Source: Streptomyces griseiscabiei (GTDB lineage: Bacteria > Actinomycetota > Actinomycetes > Streptomycetales > Streptomycetaceae). From it: a stretch of DNA of 64,000 bases. The DNA lies in the NCBI RefSeq assembly GCF_020010925.1, contig NZ_JAGJBZ010000003.1, forward strand, positions 1,153,007-1,217,006, given 5' to 3'. The position numbers and the translations under genes are program-made. The notes below the pieces were generated by a model. The model did no database searches and was not told where the DNA came from. It saw nothing but the letters and a program-made list of their open reading frames with translations. Below, piece after piece: positions 9,141 through 19,746 of the stretch. Position 1 is the first letter of the stretch. Every line of letters starts with the position of its first letter.

Positions 9141-10052
9141 TCACCAGTACACGACGACCTTGTCGCCGTTCCTCACCTGCGCGAACAACCGCGCGATCGC
9201 CGCCTCGTCCCGGACGTTGACGCAGCCGTGCGAGCCGCCGTAGTAGCCACGGGCCGCGAAGTCGGCGGAGTAGTGGACGGCCTGGCCGCCGCTGAAGAAC
9301 ATCGCGTACGGCATCGGGGTGTCGTAGAGGGTCGACCAGTGGTCGCGGGACTTGAAGTAGACGCTGAAGACGCCCTCCCGGGTGGGGGTGCCCTCCGAGC
9401 CGAAGCGCACCTCGACCGTCGTCAGCGTCCGGCCGTCCACCATCCAGCGCAGTGTGCGGCTCGTCTTGCTGATGCACAGCACCCGGCCCGTCAGACAGCG
9501 CGGATCGGGTGAGGCGGCGGGCTGTCCGCCGTACGCGTAGAGGTCCCACTTGCCGGGCTCCCGCGTCATGTTCAGCAGCCGCGCCCAGGTGACGCTGTCC
9601 GTCTTCCCGGTCTGCGGCAGTCCCCGCTTGCCCTGGAAGCCCCGGACCGCCCGGACCGTCGGCTCGTCGTACGTCCCCGTGGGCCCGGTGAAGAGCCATG
9701 CGACCTGCCGCAGCCGGGCCTGCAACTCGCGTACGTCCAGCCCTTCGTCGCCCTGGGACCACAGGACCCGGGGCGCGGGCGTGGGGGTCGGGGTGGGTGT
9801 GGGGGAGGGCGGCGTGGTCGCCGGGGCCGTCCCGCTCCCGCCCTTGCCGTCGCTCCCGTCTCCGGCCCCGGCGCTGTCACCGTCGTCCTGTCTGGGGACG
9901 CCGCTCGGGGTGGTGCTCGGCGTGCCGGTCGTGTCGACGCGCACGGGCCGGTTCTGGCCGCCGTGCACCTCGATCCCCTGGGCCGTGCAGGCGCCGGCCA
10001 TGACGAGTGCCGCGATCGCGGCCACCGATCTCCGCATGTCCTTGGTACGCAT
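9141..10052 (-). CDS. Lipoprotein L,D-transpeptidase (YkuD) with peptidoglycan-binding domain
   Basis: Predicted to form 3-3 cross-links in peptidoglycan outside the membrane. The 303-residue protein begins with a lipoprotein signal peptide ending in the lipobox VMAGAC. A Thr/Pro-rich spacer (about residues 35-95) follows, then a PG_binding_1 domain ([25 protein letters not shown]). The C-terminal YkuD domain carries the catalytic signature HGCVNVRD, where Cys is the nucleophile, plus the upstream [10 protein letters not shown] 10052 is chosen because it gives the signal peptide. The 292-base gap to the upstream-lying gene shows no supported feature. Confidence 0.9.
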   Translation of the reverse strand: MRTKDMRRSVAAIAALVMAGACTAQGIEVHGGQNRPVRVDTTGTPSTTPSGVPRQDDGDSAGAGDGSDGKGGSGTAPATTPPSPTPTPTPTPAPRVLWSQGDEGLDVRELQARLRQVAWLFTGPTGTYDEPTVRAVRGFQGKRGLPQTGKTDSVTWARLLNMTREPGKWDLYAYGGQPAASPDPRCLTGRVLCISKTSRTLRWMVDGRTLTTVEVRFGSEGTPTREGVFSVYFKSRDHWSTLYDTPMPYAMFFSGGQAVHYSADFAARGYYGGSHGCVNVRDEAAIARLFAQVRNGDKVVVYW

Positions 10053-10220
10053 CAGGCCCCCGGTCGTCTCATGATCCACCGCGTCCGGTCGTTCTCCGGG
10101 ACACGTTCCCGGACAGGTTTCCCGGACGTGACCCGTCACGAACAAAGAGGCATGGTGGTGAGCAAGGTCCCGGCCAGGAGGGCCCCGGCAGGACGGTCCC
10201 CGACAGGACGGAGGCACACC

Positions 10221-11801
<1,581 letters not shown>

Positions 11802-11908
11802 CCGCCTCCATGTCTCCCGGCCTCGCTGCCCGCCTGCCTGCCTGCCTGTCGGACCGGGCAGGACCGGGCCGGTCCGGAATGTCGTACCCCCGTGCGACAC
11901 TCCTTTGC

Positions 11909-12562
11909 ATGTTCGGTGTCATCGACCTTCCCACCTATCTGGCGGGCCTCGTCCTGATCGTCCTGCTGCCCGGCCCCAACTCCCTCTATGTGCTGTCCGT
12001 CGCCGCCCGGCGCGGGATACGGACCGGGTACCGGGCCGCCGCCGGGGTGTGGGTCGGGGACACCGTGCTGATGACCCTGTCGGCGGCGGGCGTGGCCTCG
12101 CTGCTGCAGGCGAACGCCGTGCTGTTCGGGATCGTGAAGTACGCCGGGGCCGGCTATCTGTCGTGGCTGGCGATCGGGATGCTGCGGGCCGCGTGGGGGA
12201 TGTGGCGGACCCGGAGCGAGCGGATCGCGGAGGGGCCGGAGGACGGGGCCGCGGAGGGGGAGCGGCCGTTCCGGCGGGCCGTGGTGATCAGTCTGCTGAA
12301 CCCGAAGGCGATCCTGTTCTTCGTCGCCTTCTTCGTGCAGTTCGTCGACCCCGGATACGCCTACCCGGCCCTGTCCTTCGTCGTCCTCGGTGCCTTCGCC
12401 CAGCTCGCCAGCTTCCTCTATCTGACCGCGCTGATATTCGGCGGCACCAGGCTGGCCGCAGCGTTCCGGCGTCGCAAGCGGCTGTCGGCCGGGGCGACCT
12501 CGGCGGCGGGCGCGCTGTTCCTCGGGTTCGCGGTGAAGCTGTCGCTGGCGAGCGGCGCGTAG
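11909..12562 (+). CDS. LysE/LeuE-family amino acid exporter
   Basis: A 217-residue membrane protein of the LysE/RhtB family, exporters of amino acids. The family N-terminus is clear (LIVLLPGPNSLYVLSVAARRG, within residues 10-35, with the conserved PGPN). Further hydrophobic segments fall near 40-65, 70-90, 115-140, 150-175 and 190-212. FRRAVVISLLNPKAILFFVAFF is the second family signature. Starting GFG/IDLPTYLAG suggests the LeuE branch. It lies about 107 bp after the mutase gene on the same strand. Confidence 0.85.
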   Translation: MFGVIDLPTYLAGLVLIVLLPGPNSLYVLSVAARRGIRTGYRAAAGVWVGDTVLMTLSAAGVASLLQANAVLFGIVKYAGAGYLSWLAIGMLRAAWGMWRTRSERIAEGPEDGAAEGERPFRRAVVISLLNPKAILFFVAFFVQFVDPGYAYPALSFVVLGAFAQLASFLYLTALIFGGTRLAAAFRRRKRLSAGATSAAGALFLGFAVKLSLASGA

Positions 12563-12582
12563 CCGGGGCGTAGTCGGGGCGC

Positions 12583-14010
12583 TCAGCGCAGGCCCACCGC
12601 GCTCGCGTACGCGGTGAGGCCGGCCGTCGTGTCGCCGGCCCAGCCGACGTAGCCGTCGGGGCGGACGAGGAAGACACCGGTGCCGTAGGCCTCGTAGGGC
12701 GGGATGTGGGCCCGGCGTGCGTTCCTGAGCGGGGACGGCTCGGCCGGTGCCCCGGGTCCGACCGTGAGCAGGGTCCAGTGCGGGCCCCGGAAGGCGTCGA
12801 AGAGGTGTACGCCGCCGCGCCGGCCGTCGGGGGCGCGGTCGCCGGCGCGCAGGGCGTCCGGGGGCAGGTGGCCGCGGGTGTCGACGCAGAGGGAGGCGTC
12901 CCGGTAGCCGAGGCCCAGCTGCTGGGTGGCCCGGCCACGGCGTTCCTCGCCCCGGTGGACCCGCGTGGACAGACCGAGCACGGCCGCGGCCACCGGGCGC
13001 CGCTCCTCCTCGTACGTCTCCAGCAGCGCGTCCCCCGCGTCGCCGCGCAGCACCGCGCCCAGCTTCCAGCCCAGGTTGTACGCGTCCTGCACGCCGGTGT
13101 TGAGGCCCTGGCCCCCGGCGGGCGAGTGGATGTGCGCCGCGTCCCCGGCGAGGAAGACCCGGCCCTCCCGGAAGCGGTCCGCGAGCGCGGCCCGGGGCCG
13201 GAAGTCCGACGCCCAGCGCACCTCCGTCACATCCTCGGGGGCGAGGTGGGAGCGGGCGGCGACGACCTTGCGGATGCCGTCCGGCGAGAGGTCGACCACC
13301 GTGTCCGGGTCCGGGAAATTGGCGGCGAGCTGGAAGTCCTCGGTGCCGGGGAGGGGGCAGACCGCCATGAAGCCGTGCTCACCGGTAGGCGGGAACAGAT
13401 GCCAGTTGTCGCGGTCGAGGGCCGGGATCCGGAGGTCGGCCACCAGGGTCGGGCTCGGGTCGACGGTCTCGCCGGTCATCGGGACGCCGAGCAGGCGGCG
13501 CACGGTGGAGCGGCCTCCGTCGGCGGCGACGGCGTAACGGGCGTGGATGTCGGGGCCGGTGGTGAAGGACGCCGTCACGCCGTCGGGGTGCTGGGCCAGG
13601 CCCGTCAGCTCGCGGCCGAAGGCGACCTCGCCGCCCAGCTCCCGCAGCCGGGTCAGCAGGATCTCCTGGGTCCGCCACTGGGGGACCAGCCACGGGCCCT
13701 GGAAGGGCTCGGCCTCCGTCGGCTCCGCCACGTCGAACATACGGTGCTCGCCCTGCCGGGTGCCGTCGCCCCAGACCATGCCGACGGGGGCGGGGCCGCC
13801 GGCGGCGCGGACGGCGTCCAGGACGCCCAGGTCGTCGAGGACCTCCAGGGTGCGGGGCTGTACGCCCTTGCCGCGTGAGCCGGGGAACAGCGCGTCGGCC
13901 CGCTCCACGACCAGGGCGTGGGCGCCGCGCCGGGCCAGGTCGACGGCCAGGGCGAGACCGGTGGGCCCGGCGCCGACGATCAGGACCTGCGTATGGATGG
14001 TGCCGCTCAT
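12583..14010 (-). CDS. FAD-dependent aromatic-type monooxygenase
   Basis: 475-residue flavoprotein hydroxylase of the PHBH/aromatic-polyketide oxygenase class, expected to use NAD(P)H and O2. The Rossmann motif VLIVGAGPTGLALAVDLARR lies at residues 8-27. The second FAD signature FLAGDAAHIHSPAGGQGLN and NLGWKL lie near residue 285. A thioredoxin-like C-terminal domain follows, ending LVRPDGYVGWAG, as in this class. It is divergent from a TetR gene; both CTTAAC-N3-GTTAAG operators lie in the 72-bp gap, so it is probably the regulator's target. Substrate unknown, possibly a xenobiotic or antibiotic. Confidence 0.88.
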   Translation of the reverse strand: MSGTIHTQVLIVGAGPTGLALAVDLARRGAHALVVERADALFPGSRGKGVQPRTLEVLDDLGVLDAVRAAGGPAPVGMVWGDGTRQGEHRMFDVAEPTEAEPFQGPWLVPQWRTQEILLTRLRELGGEVAFGRELTGLAQHPDGVTASFTTGPDIHARYAVAADGGRSTVRRLLGVPMTGETVDPSPTLVADLRIPALDRDNWHLFPPTGEHGFMAVCPLPGTEDFQLAANFPDPDTVVDLSPDGIRKVVAARSHLAPEDVTEVRWASDFRPRAALADRFREGRVFLAGDAAHIHSPAGGQGLNTGVQDAYNLGWKLGAVLRGDAGDALLETYEEERRPVAAAVLGLSTRVHRGEERRGRATQQLGLGYRDASLCVDTRGHLPPDALRAGDRAPDGRRGGVHLFDAFRGPHWTLLTVGPGAPAEPSPLRNARRAHIPPYEAYGTGVFLVRPDGYVGWAGDTTAGLTAYASAVGLR

Positions 14011-14021
14011 GAGCGACTCTC

Positions 14022-14074
14022 CTTAACGTTGTTAAGTTACTCCTGTACGGCAGCATGCGCTTAACGCCGTTAAG
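14022..14074. promoter_or_regulatory. Two perfect TetR-type operators between monooxygenase and tetR genes
   Basis: CTTAACGTTGTTAAG (14022-14036) and CTTAACGCCGTTAAG (14060-14074) are perfect 6-bp inverted repeats with 3-bp spacers and centres 38 bp apart. One sits 12 bp before the monooxygenase start and one 9 bp before the TetR start, as expected for repression of both divergent genes. Confidence 0.85.
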
Positions 14075-14082
14075 CTGTCAAC

Positions 14083-14751
14083 GTGGTTCCCAGGAAATCC
14101 CCGAAGCTGGACAAGGCACAGGTCGCCGAGGCGGCCCTGCGACTGCTGAACGAGGTCGGGCTGGAGGGGCTGAGCCTCCGGCTGATCGCCAAGGAGCTGG
14201 ACGTCCAGGCGCCCGCGCTCTACTGGCACTTCAAGAACAAGCAGGATCTGCTGGACGAGATGGCCACCGAGATGATGCGGCGCATGGCGGCGGACTGGGC
14301 CGCGACGCCGTCGGCGGACGACGGGGGCGCCGACTGGCAGGAGACGTTCCGCTCACGGATGCGGCTGCTGCGCGCGCATCTGCTGCGGTACCGCGACGGC
14401 GCGAAGGTGTACAGCGGGACGCACTTCACGGATCTGTCGTACGCGGCGCCCATGGAGGCGAATCTGCGCATGCTGACGGCCGCGGGGTTCACACCGGCGG
14501 GGGCCGCGCGGGCCTGGTTCACGGCGTACAGCTACACGATCGGGTACGTGATCGAGGAGCAGTCGATGGGGCCGGATCCGGTGGGGGGCGGGGAGGGGTA
14601 CGACCTCGCCGCGCGGGCCGAGCGGCTGGCGGCGTTCCCGTTGGCCGTGGAGGCGGGGTGGGAGATGTTCCGGGATCAGGAGCGGGGGTTCGAGGCGGGG
14701 TTGGGGGCGGTGCTGGCGGGGATCGCCGTGACGCTGCGGGGGAGTGGGTGA
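14083..14751 (+). CDS. TetR-family repressor of the divergent monooxygenase
   Basis: 222-residue regulator. The N-terminal helix-turn-helix spans about residues 10-55 (AALRLLNEVGLEGLSLRLIAKELDVQ; then the TetR recognition end APALYWHFKNKQDLLDEMA). The C-terminal domain resembles TetR_C (YRDGAKVYSGTH; AAGFTPAGAARAWFTAYSYTIGYVIEEQS), the class of tetracycline-type repressors. GTG 14083 is used. The operator pair just upstream indicates autoregulation and control of the monooxygenase; the ligand is unknown. Confidence 0.88.
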   Translation: MVPRKSPKLDKAQVAEAALRLLNEVGLEGLSLRLIAKELDVQAPALYWHFKNKQDLLDEMATEMMRRMAADWAATPSADDGGADWQETFRSRMRLLRAHLLRYRDGAKVYSGTHFTDLSYAAPMEANLRMLTAAGFTPAGAARAWFTAYSYTIGYVIEEQSMGPDPVGGGEGYDLAARAERLAAFPLAVEAGWEMFRDQERGFEAGLGAVLAGIAVTLRGSG

Positions 14752-14794
14752 ACGGGGGCTGAGGGCTGAGGGCGGGTGGGCGCGGGCCGTGTGT

Positions 14795-14865
14795 GGCTGC
14801 TCGCGCCCCGCGGCGGAGCCGCGGATCGATACGGCCCCGCGCCCCTTTCGACCCCGCGCCCCTCA
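14795..14865. repeat. Dispersed repeat family B, copy B1
   Basis: Contains TCGCGCCCCGCGGCGGAGCC, then GCGGATCGATACGGCC and GCGCCCC. A second copy in opposite orientation lies at 17124-17180 inside an acyltransferase coding sequence. The gap 14752-14934 holds nothing else that could be supported apart from further GCGCGGGG-type half repeats. Confidence 0.75.
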
Positions 14866-14934
14866 AGAGCGCGGGGCCGCGCCCGCTGCCCGGGCCTCAC
14901 CGCCCGGCGGTGATCACTTCGACGGGGGCTTCGC

Positions 14935-15882
14935 CTACCTTGCCCGCCGCGCCTTCTTCGCCTTCCTGAGCGCCCTCGTCACGACCGGGGGCAGCAGGTC
15001 CACGGCCAGCTTGCGGGCGCCGCTCCGCGGGGGCCGGGCCGGGCGCGGGCGGGCCGGGGGCGCCGCCGGGGCGGGGGCCGGGGGCGGGGGTGCCGTCCAG
15101 TGGCGGGACTTCGGGAAGGTCGGTGCCTTCATGCCCTTGGACTTGAGGCGGATGATGCGGTGGCCGGCCGCCCGCTGGTTGCTGACGTGGCAGTCGTCCC
15201 GCCCGGCGACCATCTCCAGCAGGGCCTCCTGGACCGGCTCGGGATCGTCCCAGGTGCCGTAGAGCTTCTGCGTGCTGAGGCAGACGGGGTTGAGGCCCCG
15301 GTTGAGGACCGCCTCCCACGCGGCGACGGAGACGCCGGGGGTGTGCTCCGAACGGAAGTCGTCGAGGACGACCAGACCGCCGGGCAGGAGTATGTCCCGG
15401 GCGGCGGTGATGTCGGCCTCGACGTGCTCGTACAGATGCGAGGCGTCGATGTGCACGAAACGGCAGGAGCGCGGCTCGACCTCGCCCGGCACGATCGAGC
15501 TGGGGCCCTGCAGCACGCGGGGCAGCTCGTCGTGGAAGGAGAGGTAGTTCGCCTCGAAGGCCCGGCGGGTGAGCGTGCTGCGGTACGACTTGGTGGCCTC
15601 CGCCGCGTTGGCGTCGTCCGGCGCGTCGCTCTCGAAGAGGTCGCAGACCGTGTAGGCCTCGCCCTCCCGGAGGTGCCGGCCGAGGAAGATGGCGCTCTTG
15701 CCCATGTAGACGCCGACCTCCAGAAGGTCGCCCCGGCTGTCGGCGGCCTCCTGTCGGTTCAGGAACCAGTCGAAGAGCAGTTGGTCGAGCACCGGGAACC
15801 AGCCGGGAACGTCGTCCAGTTCCCGGGGAAGCCGGATCGTGCCTTGTTCAGAGGTGATGTCAGCGGTCGTTTCAGAGGCCAT
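14935..15882 (-). CDS. Class I SAM-dependent methyltransferase
   Basis: 315 residues. SAM-binding motif I is GDLLEVGVYMGKSAIFLG (near residue 50). The acidic second-strand end is YTVCDLFESD, and FVHIDASHLYEHVEADI plus LVVLDDFRSEHTPGV fit the Methyltransf_24/TylF-like group that methylates sugars and small molecules. A Pro/Ala-rich linker and a basic C-terminus (TRALRKAKKARRAR) follow. It stands at the edge of the surface-glycan locus and may methylate a glycan residue (inference). ATG 15882 is used; its ribosome binding site is weak. Confidence 0.8.
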   Translation of the reverse strand: MASETTADITSEQGTIRLPRELDDVPGWFPVLDQLLFDWFLNRQEAADSRGDLLEVGVYMGKSAIFLGRHLREGEAYTVCDLFESDAPDDANAAEATKSYRSTLTRRAFEANYLSFHDELPRVLQGPSSIVPGEVEPRSCRFVHIDASHLYEHVEADITAARDILLPGGLVVLDDFRSEHTPGVSVAAWEAVLNRGLNPVCLSTQKLYGTWDDPEPVQEALLEMVAGRDDCHVSNQRAAGHRIIRLKSKGMKAPTFPKSRHWTAPPPPAPAPAAPPARPRPARPPRSGARKLAVDLLPPVVTRALRKAKKARRAR

Positions 15883-16047
15883 GAGGACAGAAGACTCTCT
15901 TGCGTCGACGAGACGAACAGGCGAACGGGCCTGGAACCTATGAGATGCCTTTGGCCCGGTCAAGGATGCTGCCGAGCCTCTCCGGGGAGGCGTTTTCGAA
16001 TCCTCGGGCCGGATGAACACTGGGCCAATTCCAGGTTCAGGGACGGC

Positions 16048-17232
16048 TCAGCCCCGGCGTCCTCCGAGTGACTTGCGCAGCCAGGGCCCGAGCGGACGTT
16101 CGACCCACCGGTGCAGCAGCCAGGCCAGCGCCAGCATCAGCGCCACCGTGAGCACGAGGGTCACGGACGAAGGAAGCCCCAGCCTCTGGTGCAGTGCCTG
16201 GACCACCGGCCAGCCCAGGTGCTCGTGCACGAGATAGAAGGGGTACGTCAGGGCACCCGCGGTGGTCAGCCAGGGCCAGTTCACCCGGTTCAGCAGGCCC
16301 AGGGCCACTGCCCCGACGGCCACGAAGCCGACGGTGACGGCGAGGACGATGCCGAGCTGGGAGCGGTACGAGAAGAAGTCCGGGTTCGGGGCGTGCCACA
16401 TGTCCTGGACCGTGTGGTACTGGCTCAGCAGCAGGCTGAACACGACTATCAGCCAGGCCGCGGTGTCCCGGCGGTCGCGGTGCACCAGATAGAGACCCAT
16501 GCCGCCGATGAACAGGGACGCGTACTCCGGCATCAGGACCGTGTCCAGCAGCGGTTCCCTCGCGGCCCCCGCCAGCACCGAGGCCAGCGTCCAGCCGCCG
16601 CAGAACCAGATCACCCGTCTGCGGGTCACCCCGGGCAGCACCACGCACAGCGCGAACAGCAGGTAGAAACGGACCTCCGCCCACAGCGTCCAGCAGACGC
16701 CGAGCACCCGGTCGGCGCCCAGCGGCATCTGCAGCATCGTCAGATTGACCAGGAACTCACTGGCGGACACCCGCGCGAAGGCGACCCCCGGCAGCGCGAA
16801 CACCGCCGCCACCAGGATCACCGCCGCCCAGTACGCCGGGAACAGCCGGGCCGCCCGGGAGGCCGCGAACGACTGGAGCGAACGCCCCCAGCCACTCGCG
16901 CAGATCACGAACCCACTGATCACGAAGAAGGCCTGAACCCCGGCCCACCCGTACGCCAGCCAGCTGTGCGCGGTCGGGAACTGCACGGCGGGCGAGGCCC
17001 CCCACGCCTTCCCGATCTCCCCGTCACGCCCCCCGTAGTGATAGGCGGCGACGGAGAGAGCGGCCAGCAACCGCAGTCCGTCCAGCGCATACAACCGGGG
17101 CCGAGCCTCAGCCGGGCCCCGATAGGGGCGCGGGGCTGTATCGATCTGCGGCTCCGCCGCGGGGCGCGACCAGCCCCCACTCACCCGCAGCCGAGATGCA
17201 ACCCGATCATCGGTTTTCGTTACAGAAGTCAC
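16048..17232 (-). CDS. Acyltransferase family 3 membrane protein
   Basis: 394 residues, about ten membrane helices, of the OafA/YrhL type that O-acetylates extracellular glycans. The family opening RLYALDGLRLLAALSVAAYH begins near residue 45 with the expected His, and VISGFVICASG is the second signature. The N-terminal 40 residues are unusual: residues about 18-37 (GWSRPAAEPQIDTAPRP) are the translation of repeat family B, which has become part of the gene, since no start codon lies between it and the first helix. It precedes the capsule-type glycosyltransferase genes. Confidence 0.85.
   Translation of the reverse strand: MTSVTKTDDRVASRLRVSGGWSRPAAEPQIDTAPRPYRGPAEARPRLYALDGLRLLAALSVAAYHYGGRDGEIGKAWGASPAVQFPTAHSWLAYGWAGVQAFFVISGFVICASGWGRSLQSFAASRAARLFPAYWAAVILVAAVFALPGVAFARVSASEFLVNLTMLQMPLGADRVLGVCWTLWAEVRFYLLFALCVVLPGVTRRRVIWFCGGWTLASVLAGAAREPLLDTVLMPEYASLFIGGMGLYLVHRDRRDTAAWLIVVFSLLLSQYHTVQDMWHAPNPDFFSYRSQLGIVLAVTVGFVAVGAVALGLLNRVNWPWLTTAGALTYPFYLVHEHLGWPVVQALHQRLGLPSSVTLVLTVALMLALAWLLHRWVERPLGPWLRKSLGGRRG
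17124..17180. repeat. Dispersed repeat family B, copy B2, inside the acyltransferase gene
   Basis: Reverse complement of the element at 14795-14865 (GGGGCGCGGGGCTGTATCGA, then CTGCGGCTCCGCCGCGGGGC). It is read in frame by the acyltransferase gene. Confidence 0.8.
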
Positions 17233-17239
17233 CTGGGGC

Positions 17240-18574
17240 TCATCCCAGAGTGGCCCGTTTGAGGGACCGCGCCCGCCGCGCGACCCTTCGCACGGTCGCG
17301 TTGCGCGGAATGAAGGCCAGCTGCACCGGAATCCCGCCCGGCAGCCCCAGCGAGGTCAGCCGCCGCCGCTTGAAGTACCGCAGCGTGTACGCGCTCAGAT
17401 GCCTCGTCAGATACGCGGCGGTCTCCGCGCGCAGCGACGGGTAGATCTTCGGCTGCATCGCGAACCCCACCGCCCGGACCAGCCCGTCGAGGTCCGCCAC
17501 CGCCGTGCCCGGCCGCTGCGAGGTGACCGCCTCCCGGTCGCCCAGCTCCGGCAACAGCGCGTCCACGATCGTGACCGGCACCCGGTTGCTGTTCTCGTAC
17601 GGCGCGAGCCGGTCCAGCAGGGTGCCCGTGCCGACGCGGGCGACCGGCAGGCCGTACAGCGCGGAGGCGGTGAGCAGGGCGGTGGAGAAGCAGCCGACGA
17701 CCAGCGCGGGACGCATCCGCTGGTAGAGCACCTCGGCGAGGACCGGGGTGTCCAGCACGGTCAGTTCGGCGCCGAGCCGCTCCGCCTCCTGCTCCAGCCC
17801 GCGCGACCAGCGGGCCGGGGCGCTCGGGTGCGGCTTGAACACCACACGGGTGTGCCCGAGCGCGACCGCGCCCTTCAGCATCCGTACGTGGAGGTCTTCC
17901 TCCTCCTCGGCGGTGAGGATGTTCAGCGCGGAGAGGTACTGGCCGAGCAGCAGTGCCGGCTCCTCGACGGCGGGCAGTTCGTCACCGGTGTCGACCAGTT
18001 CCGCGAGCACCTTCACAAAGGCGTCCGTGGGCACGATCTCCGCCTCGACGCCGAACTCGGTGAGCAGCAGCGGCTTCAGGTCCGGCACCAGGTCCAGATG
18101 GAGCAGCCGGTCGATCCGCGTCCCCACCAGCGGGTCGATCTTGTTGCGGGTGGGGCCGTAGCTCATCAGGCCGTCCGCGTACACGGTCACGGGGGCGCCG
18201 GTGAAGATCTGGGTGAAGCCGAGCGCCGGGTGGACCTGGATGGACTCCACGGCCAGTTCGACGTCGTCGTCGCCGAGGTTCCACAGCAGCCGCAGATGCC
18301 GCTCCCACAGGGGGACGTCGTCCAGGCGTGGGGACCAGCCGCCCGGGTGGAACGGGGAGATGGTCTCGTTCCAGGAGATCACCTCGTCGAACCGGCCGCG
18401 CAGCCGCTCGAAGCCGGGCATCTCGTCCAGGCCGGGCGCCGTCTCGGGGGTGGCCGCGTTGTTGGAGATCAGCAGGATGCGCCGGGACGCGGGGCGGAAG
18501 CACTCGGTGTCCAGGGCCGCGGCCAGCGTCGCCGTGCCGTACAGCGTGGACGCCATGAAGATCTGCGTGGTCAC
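17240..18574 (-). CDS. Polysialyltransferase-family glycosyltransferase
   Basis: 444 residues resembling the alpha-2,8-polysialyltransferase (PF07388) group. The N-terminal IFMASTLYGTATLAAAL is followed by RRILLISNNAATPE, TQIFTGAPVTVYADGLMSYG and VVFKPHPSAPARW, with CFSTALLTASALYGLPVARVG near the C-terminus, all typical of nucleotide-sugar-dependent capsule transferases. GTG 18574 overlaps the stop of the upstream GT2 gene by 4 bp (GTGA). In this locus it could add or polymerise a nonulosonate (Kdn) unit. No membrane helix or signal is seen. Confidence 0.8.
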   Translation of the reverse strand: MTTQIFMASTLYGTATLAAALDTECFRPASRRILLISNNAATPETAPGLDEMPGFERLRGRFDEVISWNETISPFHPGGWSPRLDDVPLWERHLRLLWNLGDDDVELAVESIQVHPALGFTQIFTGAPVTVYADGLMSYGPTRNKIDPLVGTRIDRLLHLDLVPDLKPLLLTEFGVEAEIVPTDAFVKVLAELVDTGDELPAVEEPALLLGQYLSALNILTAEEEEDLHVRMLKGAVALGHTRVVFKPHPSAPARWSRGLEQEAERLGAELTVLDTPVLAEVLYQRMRPALVVGCFSTALLTASALYGLPVARVGTGTLLDRLAPYENSNRVPVTIVDALLPELGDREAVTSQRPGTAVADLDGLVRAVGFAMQPKIYPSLRAETAAYLTRHLSAYTLRYFKRRRLTSLGLPGGIPVQLAFIPRNATVRRVARRARSLKRATLG

Positions 18575-19590
18575 GCGGCGACCCCCGCGGCGGCGGGACG
18601 GCGGCGCAGCCGGCGCAGCCGGGTGGCGCGCTGGACGTCCATCGAGTCGAGGGCCTCGTCCAGCACGTCCTGCGGCATTCGCCGCAGCGCGACCGCGCTC
18701 ATCGACTTCAGTTTCCGTGCCACCGCCGGCTCGAACCTTTCGATGGATCCCAAATGGTGGGAGATAATCGCGCAATATGTGCGCACGGCCTTGGGGAGGA
18801 GTTTGTCCGCGTCCCGGTCCTTCGCCGTTTCCGCGATGACCTGGTCGAATGCGCGAATGAAATCGAGCTGCCGTACGTCGCCGATCTGGGTCAGCGAGGA
18901 CGCGACCCCGCGCCGGTAGAAGACACCGAGCAACCCCACCGTGGCGAAGGATTCGGCCTCGCGGTGCAGCTTCCAGATCCACGGCCGGTCCTCGGCCGTG
19001 CGCAGCCCGTGGGTGAAGTGCAGCACCCCCTTGTCGACCAGTCGGCGGTGGTAGATGCCCGCCCAGGCGAACGCGTAGTCGACGGAGGTGGAGCGGTCGG
19101 CGGGCAGGATCGCGTCGCGCGGGTTCATCACCACACCGCGCCGCCCGTTGGGCACCCGGTGCACGGAGCGGGCCCGCGCGGTGCACTGGACATGGTCCGT
19201 GCGCACGAAGTCGCAGCCCAACTCCTCGATGGCGCCCAGGAGTTGGGGGTAGTAACCGGGGGCGAGCCAGTCGTCTCCGTCGAGGAACGTCAGATACTCG
19301 CCACGGGCCTTGTCGATACCCGTGTTGCGCGCGGTCGCCAGTCCTCCGTTCTTCTCGTGTCTGACATACACCGCCCCCGGCAGCTCGCGCTCCGCGCGCG
19401 CGAGGATGTCCGGTGTCTCGTCGCGGGAGCAGTCGTCGACGAGAATGAATTCGAAGTCGTCACGAGCGTTGGCTCTGAGACTCTTCAGAGTGTCGGGCGC
19501 GTATTGCTGCACGTTGTAGAACGGCACGATGACGGAGAGCTTGACCACCCCCGTGACGTTAGGGGGCACTCCGGCATTCGTCTTGACCAC
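18571..19590 (-). CDS. Family 2 glycosyltransferase
   Basis: 339-residue GT-A transferase. LSVIVPFYNVQQYAPDTLKS begins near residue 18; FEFILVDDCSRDETPDI and EYLTFLDGDDWLAPGYY (DxD-type metal site) follow. The C-terminal part (FAWAGIYHRRLVDKG; HHLGSIERFE) resembles capsule polymerase-type GT2 enzymes. The gene is translationally coupled to the polysialyltransferase-like gene. GTG 19590 is the longest plausible start; a shorter start at the GTG before KLSVIV (about residue 15-16) is possible. Confidence 0.85.
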   Translation of the reverse strand: MVKTNAGVPPNVTGVVKLSVIVPFYNVQQYAPDTLKSLRANARDDFEFILVDDCSRDETPDILARAERELPGAVYVRHEKNGGLATARNTGIDKARGEYLTFLDGDDWLAPGYYPQLLGAIEELGCDFVRTDHVQCTARARSVHRVPNGRRGVVMNPRDAILPADRSTSVDYAFAWAGIYHRRLVDKGVLHFTHGLRTAEDRPWIWKLHREAESFATVGLLGVFYRRGVASSLTQIGDVRQLDFIRAFDQVIAETAKDRDADKLLPKAVRTYCAIISHHLGSIERFEPAVARKLKSMSAVALRRMPQDVLDEALDSMDVQRATRLRRLRRRPAAAGVAA

Positions 19591-19746
19591 CTGCTTGATG
19601 TCAGGTGAACGACGCGTGGCGGAACCGTGAACCAGGCACTTTCCGCTGCCATTCGCGCCCCGATTCGCCGTTCGTCGATGTGCTGTTAACCCTTTGTTGC
19701 ATTCGGGTTGGGCCGTTCAACGGAATCGCTTCCTAGCGTCTTCCAT
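19591..19746. promoter_or_regulatory. Divergent promoter region of the surface-glycan locus
   Basis: The gap between the leftward GT2 gene and the rightward gene at 19747. TAGCGT at 19734-19739 ends 7 bases before GTG 19747, the spacing of a -10 box for a leaderless transcript. A TTGGGC at 19708 is a poor -35 (20-base spacing). Confidence 0.45.
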
